Below, one piece after another: positions 18,423-26,955 of a stretch of 64,000 nt of DNA. Position numbers and translations under genes: made by a program. Numbering within the stretch: position 1 is the stretch's first letter; each line of letters starts with the position of its first letter. The notes under the pieces are model-generated. The model made no database searches. It saw only the letters and a list, made by a program, of their open reading frames with translations, and was not told the DNA's origin. The stretch comes from Streptomyces sp. Q6 (lineage in GTDB: Bacteria; Actinomycetota; Actinomycetes; Streptomycetales; Streptomycetaceae): positions 2,294,001-2,358,000 of the forward strand of contig NZ_CP146022.1 of NCBI RefSeq assembly GCF_036967205.1, written 5' to 3'.

Positions 18423-18462
18423 GGAAGGCGCCGGACTCCCCGAAGGGTGACCGGCGCCTTCC
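18423..18462 (+). terminator. Terminator after the moxR/DUF58/transglutaminase operon
   Basis: Perfect 12-bp stem (18423-18434 with 18451-18462, GGAAGGCGCCGG and its complement) and a 16-nt loop, 12 nt past the stop codon. There is no clear U-tract, as is common in Streptomyces. Confidence 0.75.
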
Positions 18463-18496
18463 GGTCCCGCCAAGAGGTCAGGCCCCGTTACGCACA

Positions 18497-18525
18497 AAGG
18501 GTGACCGCCCGAGGCGGTCACCCTT
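18497..18525 (-). terminator. Bidirectional terminator between convergent genes
   Basis: Perfect 13-bp stem with a CGA loop (AAGGGTGACCGCC and its complement). It lies 46 nt beyond the DUF3040 stop and also past the transglutaminase operon. Each arm begins or ends with AAGGG/CCCTT, so it could work for either strand. Confidence 0.7.
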
Positions 18526-18570
18526 CACGCATGTCTTCACGTGTGTCTGCAACGGTCGGCGCGGAGCCGC

Positions 18571-18978
18571 TCAGCGGCCGCCCTGCTCGTCCCTGCGGCG
18601 CTGCCAGCGCTGCTCGATCCGGTCCATCATCGAGCGCTTCGCCTTCGCCTGCCGTCGCCCTGCGGGGGCACCTGGCACGGCACCGGCCGCGGGCTGTTCG
18701 CCCGGCTTCGGCGCTTTGCGCCATCCGGTGACGGCGAGCACGGCACAGCCCAGCATGACGAGGAATCCCACCACGCTGATCCAGATCTGCTGCGCGACCA
18801 TACCTGCCATGAGGAGCGCGATACCCACCAGGAAGCCCGCGACTGCCTGGTAGACCCGACGTCGGGTGTACGTACGCAGCCCGCTTCCCTCAAGCGCTGT
18901 CGCGAACTTGGGATCTTCGGCGTACAGCGCTCGCTCCATCTGCTCGAGCATTCGCTGCTCGTGCTCCGAGAGCGGCAC
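18571..18978 (-). CDS. DUF3040 domain membrane protein
   Basis: The 135-residue protein begins 'MPLSEHEQRMLEQMERALYAEDPKF', the conserved DUF3040 N-terminus. Two membrane helices (about 42-85) and a basic, Ala/Gly-rich tail follow. GTG 18978 has GAGGAGG six bases upstream. DUF3040 proteins are widespread small actinobacterial membrane proteins of unknown function. Single-gene unit ending at the shared terminator. Confidence 0.88.
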   Translation of the reverse strand: MPLSEHEQRMLEQMERALYAEDPKFATALEGSGLRTYTRRRVYQAVAGFLVGIALLMAGMVAQQIWISVVGFLVMLGCAVLAVTGWRKAPKPGEQPAAGAVPGAPAGRRQAKAKRSMMDRIEQRWQRRRDEQGGR

Positions 18979-19216
18979 GGAGTCCTCCTCATCGTGCAGT
19001 CGCCGGGGCGACCGGGGGTCCCCTTCAGGATAGGCAGGGAATCGCCCCCGTGAAACCCGCCCCTCTACGCCAACTTCACCATTCCGGACCGCGTCACGCC
19101 GTTCCGGCTCACTGAGGCGTCATTCCCCGGTGGCCGACCCGTCATGCCGGACGGTCTACCCAGATCATACGGCGCCGGGCGCCCGATCGGGGGGCCTGTG
19201 GCGTACTCCATCTGCC

Positions 19217-19242
19217 GCTGCGCCGCTGATCAGCGGCGCAGC
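19217..19242 (-). terminator. Perfect palindrome after the methyltransferase gene
   Basis: A 26-bp perfect inverted repeat centred on TGATCA, 11 bases past the methyltransferase stop. It would fold as a terminator hairpin in the leftward transcript. It is the only structure seen in the 275-bp gap between the DUF3040 start and the methyltransferase stop (18979-19253). Confidence 0.65.
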
Positions 19243-19253
19243 GCCGGAGCCGC

Positions 19254-20024
19254 TCAGGCCGCTTCGGCCGCCCGCTTCTCGCCGAGCACGTGCAGTTGGG
19301 TGGCCACGGCGTGGAAGGCGGGCAGTTCCGCGGCGGCCGCCTCCAGCTTGAGGAGCTCCTGGAGGGCGCCCGGCTCGGTGTCCACGAGGACGCCGGGGAC
19401 GAGGTCCGCGAAGACCCGCACACCGTGCACGGCGCCGACATCCACGCCCTCGTCGGCGACGAGCGCGGAGAGCTGGTCGGCGGTGAAGCGCCGCGGTACG
19501 GGGTCGCCCTCGCCCCAGCGGCCCGCCGGGTCGTCGAGCGCCTGCCTGGCCTCCTTGAAGTGGCCGGCCAGGGCCCGCGCGAGCACGGCGCCGCCGAGGC
19601 CCGCGGCGAGCAGGCTGAGCACGCCGCCGGAGCGCAGCGCGCCCACCGCGTTGCGCACGCCCTCCGCCGGGTCGTCGACGTACTCGAGGACTCCGTGGCA
19701 CAGGACCGCGTCGTACCCGTCCCGCTCGACGACGTCGAACAGGCCCGAGATGTCGCCCTGGACGCCGCGCACCCGGTCGGCGACCCCGGCCTCGGCGGCG
19801 CGGCGCTCCAGCGCGAACAGCGCGTTCGGGCTGGGGTCGACGACGGTGACGCGGTGACCCAGACGGGCGACCGGCACCGCGAAGTTGCCGCTGCCGCCTC
19901 CGGTGTCGAGGACGTCAAGGACCTGGCCGCCCGCGGACTTGGCGCGTCGGTCGAGCGAGTCTTTGAGAACGTCCCAGACCACGGCGGTACGGAGGGCGGC
20001 GCGGGGGCGACTGGGGTCCGACAC
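19254..20024 (-). CDS. Class I SAM-dependent methyltransferase
   Basis: 256 residues with a classical Rossmann methyltransferase core: motif I 'VLDTGGGSGNFAVPVARLG' (about residues 37-55), acidic 'VTVVDPSPNALFALERR', 'GDISGL', and motif IV/post-IV 'YDAVLCHGVLEYVDDP'. The C-terminal half resembles the BioC/CmoM/UbiE-like group. The substrate cannot be told. GTG 20024 has GAGGAG nine bases upstream. It probably follows the HEPN-protein gene 119 nt upstream on the same strand. Confidence 0.87.
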   Translation of the reverse strand: MSDPSRPRAALRTAVVWDVLKDSLDRRAKSAGGQVLDVLDTGGGSGNFAVPVARLGHRVTVVDPSPNALFALERRAAEAGVADRVRGVQGDISGLFDVVERDGYDAVLCHGVLEYVDDPAEGVRNAVGALRSGGVLSLLAAGLGGAVLARALAGHFKEARQALDDPAGRWGEGDPVPRRFTADQLSALVADEGVDVGAVHGVRVFADLVPGVLVDTEPGALQELLKLEAAAAELPAFHAVATQLHVLGEKRAAEAA

Positions 20025-20143
20025 TGCAGGTGACTCCTCGGCGCGGCTCCGGCTGGTGGCGGAGCATGAACAGGTTCGGGCGCCTCCACCCTAATGGGCC
20101 CCGGTCATCGCCCATGCCCGCACCGCACGCGGCCCGCGCCCGC

Positions 20144-20755
20144 TCACCCCGCGTCCGGCACCTCCCTGCCCTCGGAGCCCTCGGCATCCTCGGCGATCCT
20201 GGCGTTCCTGGAGTCGAAGGCGTCCATCACGGTCCGGTCGGCGCCGTCCCGGCGGGGCTGCGGCAGCACCGGTTGCAGGACGAGCATGCGCTCGACGAGA
20301 CGGAGGAACATCGCCACGTCGCGCAGCAGGTCGTCGGCGTCGCGGGCGGTGGCCGCGTCGCGTATGCCCGCCTCCGCGCGGGCGCGCTTGGTCGCCCCCG
20401 AGGCGAACAGGGCGCTCCACTCGATCAGTTCGGGCGCTATCTCGGGGAGCACTTCCCAGGCGCTCCGGATCCTGGCGCGGCGCTTGGGCGTGGGCTCGGG
20501 CCTGCCACGGGCGGCGAGCACGGCGGCCGCGGTGCGCAGGGCGGCCAGGTGGGCTGTCGCGTACCGCTCGTTGGGCGCGTCGAGGACGGTCGCCTCGTCG
20601 AGTCCGGCGCGGGCCTGGGCGAGCAGATCGAGGGCGGCGGGCGGGGCGCCGGCCCGGCGCAGGACCGGGTGGACGTCGCTCGGCGGTCCGGTCAGTGAGG
20701 GGGCAGGGCCGGTGGCGGTGCGGCGGCGCGCGGCTGCTGCGGTGTTCCTGGCCAT
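20144..20755 (-). CDS. SAV_6107-like HEPN domain protein
   Basis: 203 residues, mostly alpha-helical and Ala/Arg-rich. I recognise it as the actinobacterial 'SAV_6107 family HEPN' type by its layout. The stretch 'NERYATAHLAALRTAAAVLAARG' contains R-Y-A-T-A-H, which fits the R-x4-H motif of HEPN ribonucleases. ATG 20755 has AGGAGG five bases upstream. No nucleotidyltransferase or other antitoxin-like partner is adjacent. Function unknown; RNase activity is inference. Confidence 0.78.
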   Translation of the reverse strand: MARNTAAAARRRTATGPAPSLTGPPSDVHPVLRRAGAPPAALDLLAQARAGLDEATVLDAPNERYATAHLAALRTAAAVLAARGRPEPTPKRRARIRSAWEVLPEIAPELIEWSALFASGATKRARAEAGIRDAATARDADDLLRDVAMFLRLVERMLVLQPVLPQPRRDGADRTVMDAFDSRNARIAEDAEGSEGREVPDAG

Positions 20756-20845
20756 GACGAACCTCCTGTCGTCTGTGTGACGGCGCAGTGGCCGTATGTG
20801 CCCATCGTGGAGTACGCCACTGACAATCGGCTCTGACCTGGGCTT

Positions 20846-20892
20846 TTGCTTCGATCGAAGGTTCGGGCTAGCTTTTGCACTGACCAGTCAGT
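20846..20892 (+). promoter_or_regulatory. Promoter with TetR-type operator for the ABC/YhgE/TetR operon
   Basis: -35 TTGCTT (20846-20851), 17-bp spacer, -10 TAGCTT (20869-20874). An inverted repeat ACTGAC-CA-GTCAGT (20879-20892) covers the expected start point near 20881. The operon's third gene encodes a TetR regulator, so autorepression at this site is a direct prediction. Confidence 0.62.
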
Positions 20893-20911
20893 TCAAAAGA
20901 GGGGGGCGGTC

Positions 20912-21721
20912 GTGGACGCGGTCGGCCGGGAGGGCGGCGCCGCCGTCACCGCCGAGGGGTTCGGCCTGAAGGGTCCGCGGGGGTGGGCCTTCAGGGGCGT
21001 CGAGGTGGACGCGGCGCCCGGATCACTCATCGCGATCGAGGGGCCTTCGGGCAGCGGCCGCACCTGTCTGCTGCTCGCCCTGACGGGGCGGATGCGCGCC
21101 TCCGAGGGGACGGCCGCGGTCGGCGGGTTCCGGCTGCCGAAGCAGCTGGGCGCGGTGCGCCGGGTGAGCGCGCTCGCGCACGTGCCCGGGGTGACCGACC
21201 TCGATCCCGCCCTCACGGTGGCCGAGCACCTGCGGGAACGGGCGCTGCTGCAAAGGCGGTTCGACGGTTCGCTGCGCTCGCTGCTGCGGCCGCGCGGCGA
21301 GCGCGTGACCGAGGCGAAGCTGCGGATCGACACGGCGCTGAAGGCGGCGGGGCTCGACCGCGAGGCGCTGCCCAAGGGGGGCCGGACCTCCGTGCGCGAT
21401 CTGGAGCGCGCCGAGGCGCTGCGCCTCTCGCTCGCTCTCGCTCTGATCGGCCGCCCCCTCCTGCTCGGCGTGGACGACACCGACCTCAAGCTCGCGGACG
21501 CCGAACGGGCCGCGGTCTGGGACCAGTTGAGGGCGATCGCCGACGCCGGGACCACGGTCCTGGCCGTGTGTAGCGAGGCCCCGGAGGGCGCGACGGTCGT
21601 CTCGACCGCGTCCGCGGACACCACAAGGACCACCGGCACCACGGACCCCTCCGACACCTCCGACACCTCCGACACCGACAAGGAGGCGGCCGATGCGCTC
21701 ACCGAAGCTGGCCGCGCTTGA
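20912..21721 (+). CDS. ABC transporter ATP-binding protein
   Basis: Predicted ATPase partner of the YhgE/Pip membrane protein encoded next. From GTG 20912 (GAGGGG just upstream) the product has 269 residues: Walker A variant 'EGPSGSGRTCLLLALTGRM' (Arg in place of the usual Lys after Gly), a degenerate signature region, and Walker B-like 'RPLLLGVDDTDLKLADAE'. The C-terminus is a Thr/Ser/Asp repeat, mostly Asp-Thr-Ser. The Walker Lys-to-Arg change and weak signature suggest poor or altered ATP turnover. It overlaps the next gene by 29 nt. Confidence 0.85.
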   Translation: MDAVGREGGAAVTAEGFGLKGPRGWAFRGVEVDAAPGSLIAIEGPSGSGRTCLLLALTGRMRASEGTAAVGGFRLPKQLGAVRRVSALAHVPGVTDLDPALTVAEHLRERALLQRRFDGSLRSLLRPRGERVTEAKLRIDTALKAAGLDREALPKGGRTSVRDLERAEALRLSLALALIGRPLLLGVDDTDLKLADAERAAVWDQLRAIADAGTTVLAVCSEAPEGATVVSTASADTTRTTGTTDPSDTSDTSDTDKEAADALTEAGRA

Positions 21722-23777
21722 GCTCAGGCGCTTCGGCAGGGGGAAACTGCCGCGCGCCGCGCTCGTCGCCCTTCTGCTGCTGCCGCTGCTCTACGGGGCG
21801 TTGTACCTGTGGTCCTTCTGGGACCCGTACGGGCGGCTCGACAAGATCCCCGTGGCGCTCGTCAACGACGACAAGGGAGCGAGCGCGGCCGGCAAGAGGA
21901 TCACCGCGGGCGACGACATCACCCGGGGCCTGTACGACAGCGACACCTTCCAGTGGCACGAGGTCAGCGCCGCGCAGGCCGACAAGGGCGTGGAGAACGG
22001 CACGTACTACCTGTCGCTGACCATGCCGAAGGACTTCAGCGAGCGCATCGCGTCCAGTTCGGGCGACTCCCCCGAGACCGGCGCGCTCCAGGTGCGGACG
22101 AACGACGCGAACAACTACATCGTCGGGCAGATCTCCCGCACGGTCTTCTCCGAGGTGCGCTCCGCCGCGTCCACGAACGCCTCGCGCTCCTTCCTCGACA
22201 AGATCTTCATCTCGTTCTCCGACATCCATGACGCGACCAAGAAGGCGGCCAAGGGCGCGGACGACCTCAAGGGCGGCATCGGCAAGGCCAAGAAGGGCTC
22301 CAAGGATCTGGCCGACGGCCTGAAGGACGCCAAGAAGGGCAGCGGTGACCTGGCGCGCGGCCTGAAGAAGCTCGACAAGGGATCCGGTGACCTGGAGACG
22401 GGCTCCCGGCAGGTCGCCGACGGCACACAGGTGCTCGCCGACAAGGTCAACGGCGCCGCGGACCAGGTCCTGCCCTTCCTGAAGGGCAACAAGAAGCAGA
22501 TCGGCGACACCGCCCGGCTCGTCGCCGACTCCGCGAAGGGCATCCGGCACAACCTGGACGACCTGGTGAAGATCGCGCCCACCGCGCGCGCGGGCGCCCA
22601 CGCGGGGTCCGACATCCTGGCCGGGATCTACGAGAAGCGCTGCGAGAAGGCGCTGCTCGACGACCCCGCCTGCCCGGACCTCAAGAAGGCCAGGACGGCC
22701 GCCGAGGACGTCGCCACGGTCTCGGACGACCTCAACACCCTGATCCAGGACGAGAACGGCGACCTCGACCTGATGGACGGCCATCTGGCGACCCTCCAGA
22801 AGCAGTCCGAGGCGCTGGCGAAGCGGGCCCCGACGCTCGACAAGGACGTCGAGGACGCGGTCGCTCAGATCAACAAGCTCAACAAGGGCGCGGGGCAGGT
22901 CGCCGCGGGCGCCAAGACGCTGCATACAGGTCTCGGTACGGCGAAGACCGGCTCCGGTGCGCTCGACTCCGGGGTCGGCAGGCTGAAGACCGGCGCGAAG
23001 GACCTCAACGGCGGCATGTTCAAGCTGGCCGACGGCTCCGGGAAGCTGGCGGGCGGGCTGCACGACGGGGTCGGACGGATCCCCGACTACGACAAGAAGG
23101 ACCGCGATCAGCGCACCGAAGTGATGGCCGATCCGGTGCGGCTGGCCTCCCAGTCGCTGCACGACGCGCCCAACTACGGGACGGGTTTCGCCCCGTACTT
23201 CATTCCGCTGTCCCTGTGGGTGGGCGCCATGGTCGCCTACATGCTGATCCAGCCGCTCAACCGGCGGGCCCTCGCCGTGGGCGCCTCGTCCTGGCGGGTG
23301 GCACTCGCGGGCTGGCTGCCCGTCGCCGCGCTCGGCCTCCTCCAGGTGGCCGCCCTGATGTCCGTCCTCCACTGGGCGCTCGGCCTGCAGATGCTGCACG
23401 CGGCCGGCACGGTCGGGTTCCTGTGCCTGGTCACCGCCTGCTTCGCGGCCATCGTGCAATGGCTGAACGCCCGCTTCGGGGCCGCGGGCCGCATCCTGGT
23501 CCTCGCCTTCCTGATGCTCCAGCTGACGTCGGCGGGCGGCACGTATCCCGTGCAGACGAGCCCCGGCTTCTTCAACGCGATCCACCCGTTCCTGCCCATG
23601 AGCTACGTGGTGGAGGCCCTGCGGCACCTCATCTCCGGCGGCGGGCTCGGCCCCGTGTGGCAGGCGTGCGCGGTGCTGGCGGCGTTCACGGCGGGCGCGC
23701 TCGCGCTCACCGCCCTGACGGCCCGGCGCAAGCAGGTGTGGACCCTGGACCGGCTGCACCCCGAGCTGAGCCTGTGA
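21693..23777 (+). CDS. YhgE/Pip-family membrane protein (ABC-2 type)
   Basis: 694 residues. One N-terminal membrane helix (about 22-42) precedes a large external region with repeated 'KGADDL/GSGDLARGLKKLDKGSGDL' units predicted to form long helices, then five or six C-terminal membrane helices ending near 'VWTLDRLHPEL'. This is the YhgE/Pip layout, a family including phage-infection protein and a type VII-linked exporter component. ATG 21693 has AAGGAGG eight bases upstream. It overlaps the ATPase gene and is followed after 35 nt by tetR. Substrate unknown; export of a lipid or toxic compound is plausible. Confidence 0.9.
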   Translation: MRSPKLAALELRRFGRGKLPRAALVALLLLPLLYGALYLWSFWDPYGRLDKIPVALVNDDKGASAAGKRITAGDDITRGLYDSDTFQWHEVSAAQADKGVENGTYYLSLTMPKDFSERIASSSGDSPETGALQVRTNDANNYIVGQISRTVFSEVRSAASTNASRSFLDKIFISFSDIHDATKKAAKGADDLKGGIGKAKKGSKDLADGLKDAKKGSGDLARGLKKLDKGSGDLETGSRQVADGTQVLADKVNGAADQVLPFLKGNKKQIGDTARLVADSAKGIRHNLDDLVKIAPTARAGAHAGSDILAGIYEKRCEKALLDDPACPDLKKARTAAEDVATVSDDLNTLIQDENGDLDLMDGHLATLQKQSEALAKRAPTLDKDVEDAVAQINKLNKGAGQVAAGAKTLHTGLGTAKTGSGALDSGVGRLKTGAKDLNGGMFKLADGSGKLAGGLHDGVGRIPDYDKKDRDQRTEVMADPVRLASQSLHDAPNYGTGFAPYFIPLSLWVGAMVAYMLIQPLNRRALAVGASSWRVALAGWLPVAALGLLQVAALMSVLHWALGLQMLHAAGTVGFLCLVTACFAAIVQWLNARFGAAGRILVLAFLMLQLTSAGGTYPVQTSPGFFNAIHPFLPMSYVVEALRHLISGGGLGPVWQACAVLAAFTAGALALTALTARRKQVWTLDRLHPELSL

Positions 23778-23812
23778 GCGCGCCCACACGGCGGCCTGTG
23801 AGAATCGGGGGC

Positions 23813-24439
23813 ATGGAAAGCAGCACACGGCGCCAGGCCACCCGGCAGAAGCTCTACGAGGCAGCCGTCACGCTCATCGCGGAGCAGGGTTTCTCCGCGA
23901 CGACGGTCGACGAGATCGCGGAGCGCGCAGGGGTCGCGAAGGGCACGGTCTACTACAACTTCGCCAGCAAGTCGGTCCTCTTCGAGGAGCTGCTGCGGCA
24001 CGGCGTCGGGCTCCTCACCGCCTCCCTCAGGGAAGCGGCGCGGAAGACGGACGAGAAGGGCGGCAGCAAGGTCGACGCCCTGGACGCGATGATCCGCGCG
24101 GGTCTCGTGTTCATCGACGAGTACCCGGCCTTCACCCAGCTGTACGTGGCCGAACTGTGGCGCACCAACCGTGCCTGGCAGTCCACGCTCGCCGTGGTCC
24201 GCCAGGAGGCGGTGGCCGTCGTCGAGGGGGTGCTGCGCGGCGCCGTGGAGGCCGGCGAGCTGAGCGACGAGATCGACGTGCCGCTCACCGCGGCCGCTCT
24301 CGTGGGCATGGTTCTCGTGGCCGCCCTGGACTGGCAGGCGTTCCAGTCGGAGCGGTCCCTGGACGATGTGCACGCCGCGCTGTCGCTGCTCCTTCAGGGG
24401 CGCGTGGGCGGAGGCCAGTCGCTGACCGGAAAAGCGTGA
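23813..24439 (+). CDS. TetR-family transcriptional regulator
   Basis: 208 residues with a typical N-terminal helix-turn-helix: 'RQKLYEAAVTLIAEQGFSATTVDEIAERAGVAKGTVYYNF' spans residues about 10-50 (given here only as the motif order: helix 1, HTH, YYNF). The C-terminal ligand domain is helical. ATG 23813 was chosen as the first codon giving a normal TetR N-terminus; a GTG upstream is possible. It is last in the ABC/YhgE operon and probably binds the inverted repeat at 20879-20892. Confidence 0.92.
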   Translation: MESSTRRQATRQKLYEAAVTLIAEQGFSATTVDEIAERAGVAKGTVYYNFASKSVLFEELLRHGVGLLTASLREAARKTDEKGGSKVDALDAMIRAGLVFIDEYPAFTQLYVAELWRTNRAWQSTLAVVRQEAVAVVEGVLRGAVEAGELSDEIDVPLTAAALVGMVLVAALDWQAFQSERSLDDVHAALSLLLQGRVGGGQSLTGKA

Positions 24440-24450
24440 CCTTCATGTGA

Positions 24451-24502
24451 AGCGCCGGTCCGGCAGGGCCTGTGGTCTTTCTCAGGCCTCACCGGACCGG
24501 CG
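24451..24502 (+). terminator. Terminator after the ABC/YhgE/TetR operon
   Basis: 12-bp perfect outer stem (GCGCCGGTCCGG at 24451-24462 pairing with 24491-24502) enclosing a second small stem (GGCCTG/CAGGCC). It begins 12 nt after the tetR stop. Confidence 0.78.
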
Positions 24503-24787
24503 CATCCCCCGTTGTTCCCCCGTCGGACCCCGTGCGGTCTCCCCCGGGTCCCCCGTGCCTCGCTCCCGCCCCGAGGGCGAGAGGAGCGGCCAAGGGCACC
24601 GCGTCCGTTCCGCCGCCCCGTGTCGGCGGTGCCGGAACCGTGCCCCTCTCCGTGCCCACCACTCTTCCGTCTGCGCAGGTGGGAGCCCATCCGCGCTGCT
24701 ACTCATCTCCCTCCCTAGGTACGGATACTCAGACGTGCGCGCTCATCCCCAGGCACGAAGAGTTCCCTACTGGTTACGATCTTGTCC
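24503..24787. other. Non-coding gap before DUF4126
   Basis: About 285 bp, C-rich near the terminator. A TACGAT box (24775-24780) ends seven bases before the GTG of the DUF4126 gene and probably serves as its -10 element; no good -35 was found. Nothing else recognised. Confidence 0.4.
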
Positions 24788-25399
24788 GTGTCCGTACTCC
24801 CCCTGGTGTTCACCAGTGGCTGGGCGAGCGGCATCAACGCGTACGCGGTGGTCCTGCTGCTCGGCATCTTCGGCGCGACCGGGCTGACCGACGAGGTTCC
24901 CGAGTCGTTGCAGCGTCCGGACGTCCTGATCGTCGCGGGAGTGCTCTTCCTGTGCGAGGCGGTCGCCGACAAGATCCCGTACGTGGACTCGGCGTGGGAC
25001 ACGGTGCACACCGTGATCCGGCCGGTGTCCGGCGCGGTCGTCGGAGCTCTGCTCGCCGGGCAGACCGGTTCGCTGTCCGATCTGGCGGCCGGGGCGATCG
25101 GCGGGTCCACGGCGCTGGCCAGCCACAGCGTGAAGGCCGGCACCCGGATGGCGATCAACACGTCGCCCGAGCCGGTGTCGAACATCGTGATGAGCACCGC
25201 GGAGGACCTCGGGGTCGGCAGCATCCTGACGTTCGCGATGTTCTATCCGGAGGCGGCCGCGATCATCGCGGCGGTGCTGCTCGTCCTGGGTCTGCTGGTG
25301 TTGTTCTTCCTGGTCCGGCGCATCCGCAGGTTCCTGCGCAGACGGGCGCAGCGGCGCGAGGAGAAGCGGCTCGCCCGGGAGTCGCCACCGCCTCCCTGA
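24788..25399 (+). CDS. DUF4126 family membrane protein
   Basis: About 203 residues with five to six membrane helices. The N-terminal 'GWASGINAYAVVLLLGIFG' and central 'GAIGGSTALASHSVKAGTR' match the DUF4126 family, and the C-terminus is strongly basic. GTG 24788 is preferred because the TACGAT box ends seven bases upstream and no ribosome binding site exists (leaderless); TTG 24782 is also in frame. The function of the family is unknown. Next gene starts 43 nt downstream with its own -10. Confidence 0.85.
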   Translation: MSVLPLVFTSGWASGINAYAVVLLLGIFGATGLTDEVPESLQRPDVLIVAGVLFLCEAVADKIPYVDSAWDTVHTVIRPVSGAVVGALLAGQTGSLSDLAAGAIGGSTALASHSVKAGTRMAINTSPEPVSNIVMSTAEDLGVGSILTFAMFYPEAAAIIAAVLLVLGLLVLFFLVRRIRRFLRRRAQRREEKRLARESPPPP

Positions 25400-25442
25400 C
25401 CTGGGAGCGGCGTTGTCGGTGGCGCCGGATAAAGTCCCTGGC

Positions 25443-26939
25443 ATGGCACGAATTGCGGTGATCGGCGCGGGGATGGGCGCCATGGCGGCCGCCGCTCGGC
25501 TGGCCGTCGCGGGCCACCGACCGGTGGTCCTGGAGCGCGCGTCGACGTACGGCGGAGCGGTCGGCGCGATCGAGCGCGACGGGTTCGCGTTCGACACGGG
25601 CCCCGGCCTGCTCCACCTGCCCGCCGTCTACCGCGACCTGTTCATCAAGACCGGCAAGGAGCCCCTGGAGGACCTCATCGGTCTGACCCAGGTGGAGCCC
25701 GCGGTTCGCCATGTCTTCGCGGACGGCACGACGACGGACCTGCCGAACGCGCGGCGCGCGGGCGTGGCCGAGGCTCTGGACGCGGCGGTCGGCGAAGGCG
25801 CGGGCGCGCGCTGGTCGTCGTTCATGAACCGGGCCCGGGAGGCCTGGGACCGCTCGCGCCGCCCCCTGCTGGAAGAGCCGCTGTGGCCCAACTGGCAGGT
25901 GCTCGCCGAGCGCGAGCCCTACCCCGCCGTCGTCCGGCGGCGCCTGCTGCGCAGGGACAGCGCGGCGACGACCCTCGCCGAGATCGGTGCGTTCGAGCTG
26001 GGCGGAGATCCCCGCCTTGTGGCACTTCTGGAGCAGTACGCGCTGGCGTACGGCCTCGATCCCCGTACGGCTCCGGCCGGCGCGGCCGTGCTGCCGTACA
26101 TGGAGCAGACCTTCGGGACATGGGCGGTGACCGGTGGTCTGCGGGCGCTCGCGGATGCCGTGTACGCCCGCTGCCTGAAGCGGAAGGTCGAGTTCAGATT
26201 CGGGGCCGCCGTCAGCCGGATCGTGGAGAAGGACGGGCGCGCGGCGGGTGTCGAGCTGGCTGACGGCTCGGTGGAGGACGCCGAGTTCGTGGTGGCGGGC
26301 GTCGCGCCGGGCGTCCTGGACGGGCTGCTGTCCGGGCGTTCCGTACGAGGTGAGGTACCGGCGCAGTCCGAGTCGGCGGTGCCCGCCCGGATGACGCTCC
26401 ATCTGGCGCTGCGCGGGGCCCGGCCCGAGGGGACGGCGCACCGGACGGTGGTGCACGGGGCGGACCGGGACGCCGAGCTGGCGTGGTTGTTCGACGGCGG
26501 AGCGCCGCCCGTGAGACCGACGGTCACGGTGCTGCGCCCCGGTGACGCGGCGCAGGTGCCGGATGCCGGGCACGAGGCGGTGACCGCCACGGTGGCCGTG
26601 CCGGCGCACGCGCGCGTGGCCGAGGCCGACGTGGAGAGCGTGCTGGCGGCGGTCGAGCGGGCCGTCCCCGACCTGCGCGAGCGGCTGCTCTGGCACGAGG
26701 TCCGTACGCCGCGGGACATCGCCGAGGCGACCGGAGCGGCCGGCGGCGCGGTTCCCGCGCCCGCCCTGGCCGCCGCTCAGGGGCGCCTGCTGCACCCGGC
26801 GAACAGCACCGGGATGCCGGGCCTGTTCACGGTCGGCGGGTGGTCCCATCCGGGCGGCGGGCTGCCGCACGCGGGCATGTCGGGGGCGCTCGTGGCGGGA
26901 CTGATCGTCGAGGGGCCCGAGTTCCGCGGCTCCCAGTGA
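25443..26939 (+). CDS. NAD(P)/FAD-dependent oxidoreductase (phytoene desaturase-like)
   Basis: 498 residues. The dinucleotide fold 'ARIAVIGAGMGAMAAAARLA' is at the N-terminus, followed by 'TYGGAVGAIERDGFAFDTGP'. Near the C-terminus 'LFTVGGWSHPGGGLPHAGMSG' is the closing signature of the CrtI/phytoene-desaturase family. The substrate is unknown; no other carotenoid genes are nearby, so a desaturase or retinol-saturase-like role is only a guess. TAAAGT (25430-25435) ends seven bases before the ATG and there is no ribosome binding site, suggesting leaderless expression. Confidence 0.87.
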   Translation: MARIAVIGAGMGAMAAAARLAVAGHRPVVLERASTYGGAVGAIERDGFAFDTGPGLLHLPAVYRDLFIKTGKEPLEDLIGLTQVEPAVRHVFADGTTTDLPNARRAGVAEALDAAVGEGAGARWSSFMNRAREAWDRSRRPLLEEPLWPNWQVLAEREPYPAVVRRRLLRRDSAATTLAEIGAFELGGDPRLVALLEQYALAYGLDPRTAPAGAAVLPYMEQTFGTWAVTGGLRALADAVYARCLKRKVEFRFGAAVSRIVEKDGRAAGVELADGSVEDAEFVVAGVAPGVLDGLLSGRSVRGEVPAQSESAVPARMTLHLALRGARPEGTAHRTVVHGADRDAELAWLFDGGAPPVRPTVTVLRPGDAAQVPDAGHEAVTATVAVPAHARVAEADVESVLAAVERAVPDLRERLLWHEVRTPRDIAEATGAAGGAVPAPALAAAQGRLLHPANSTGMPGLFTVGGWSHPGGGLPHAGMSGALVAGLIVEGPEFRGSQ

Positions 26940-26955
26940 GCCGCGGGGGGATGCC

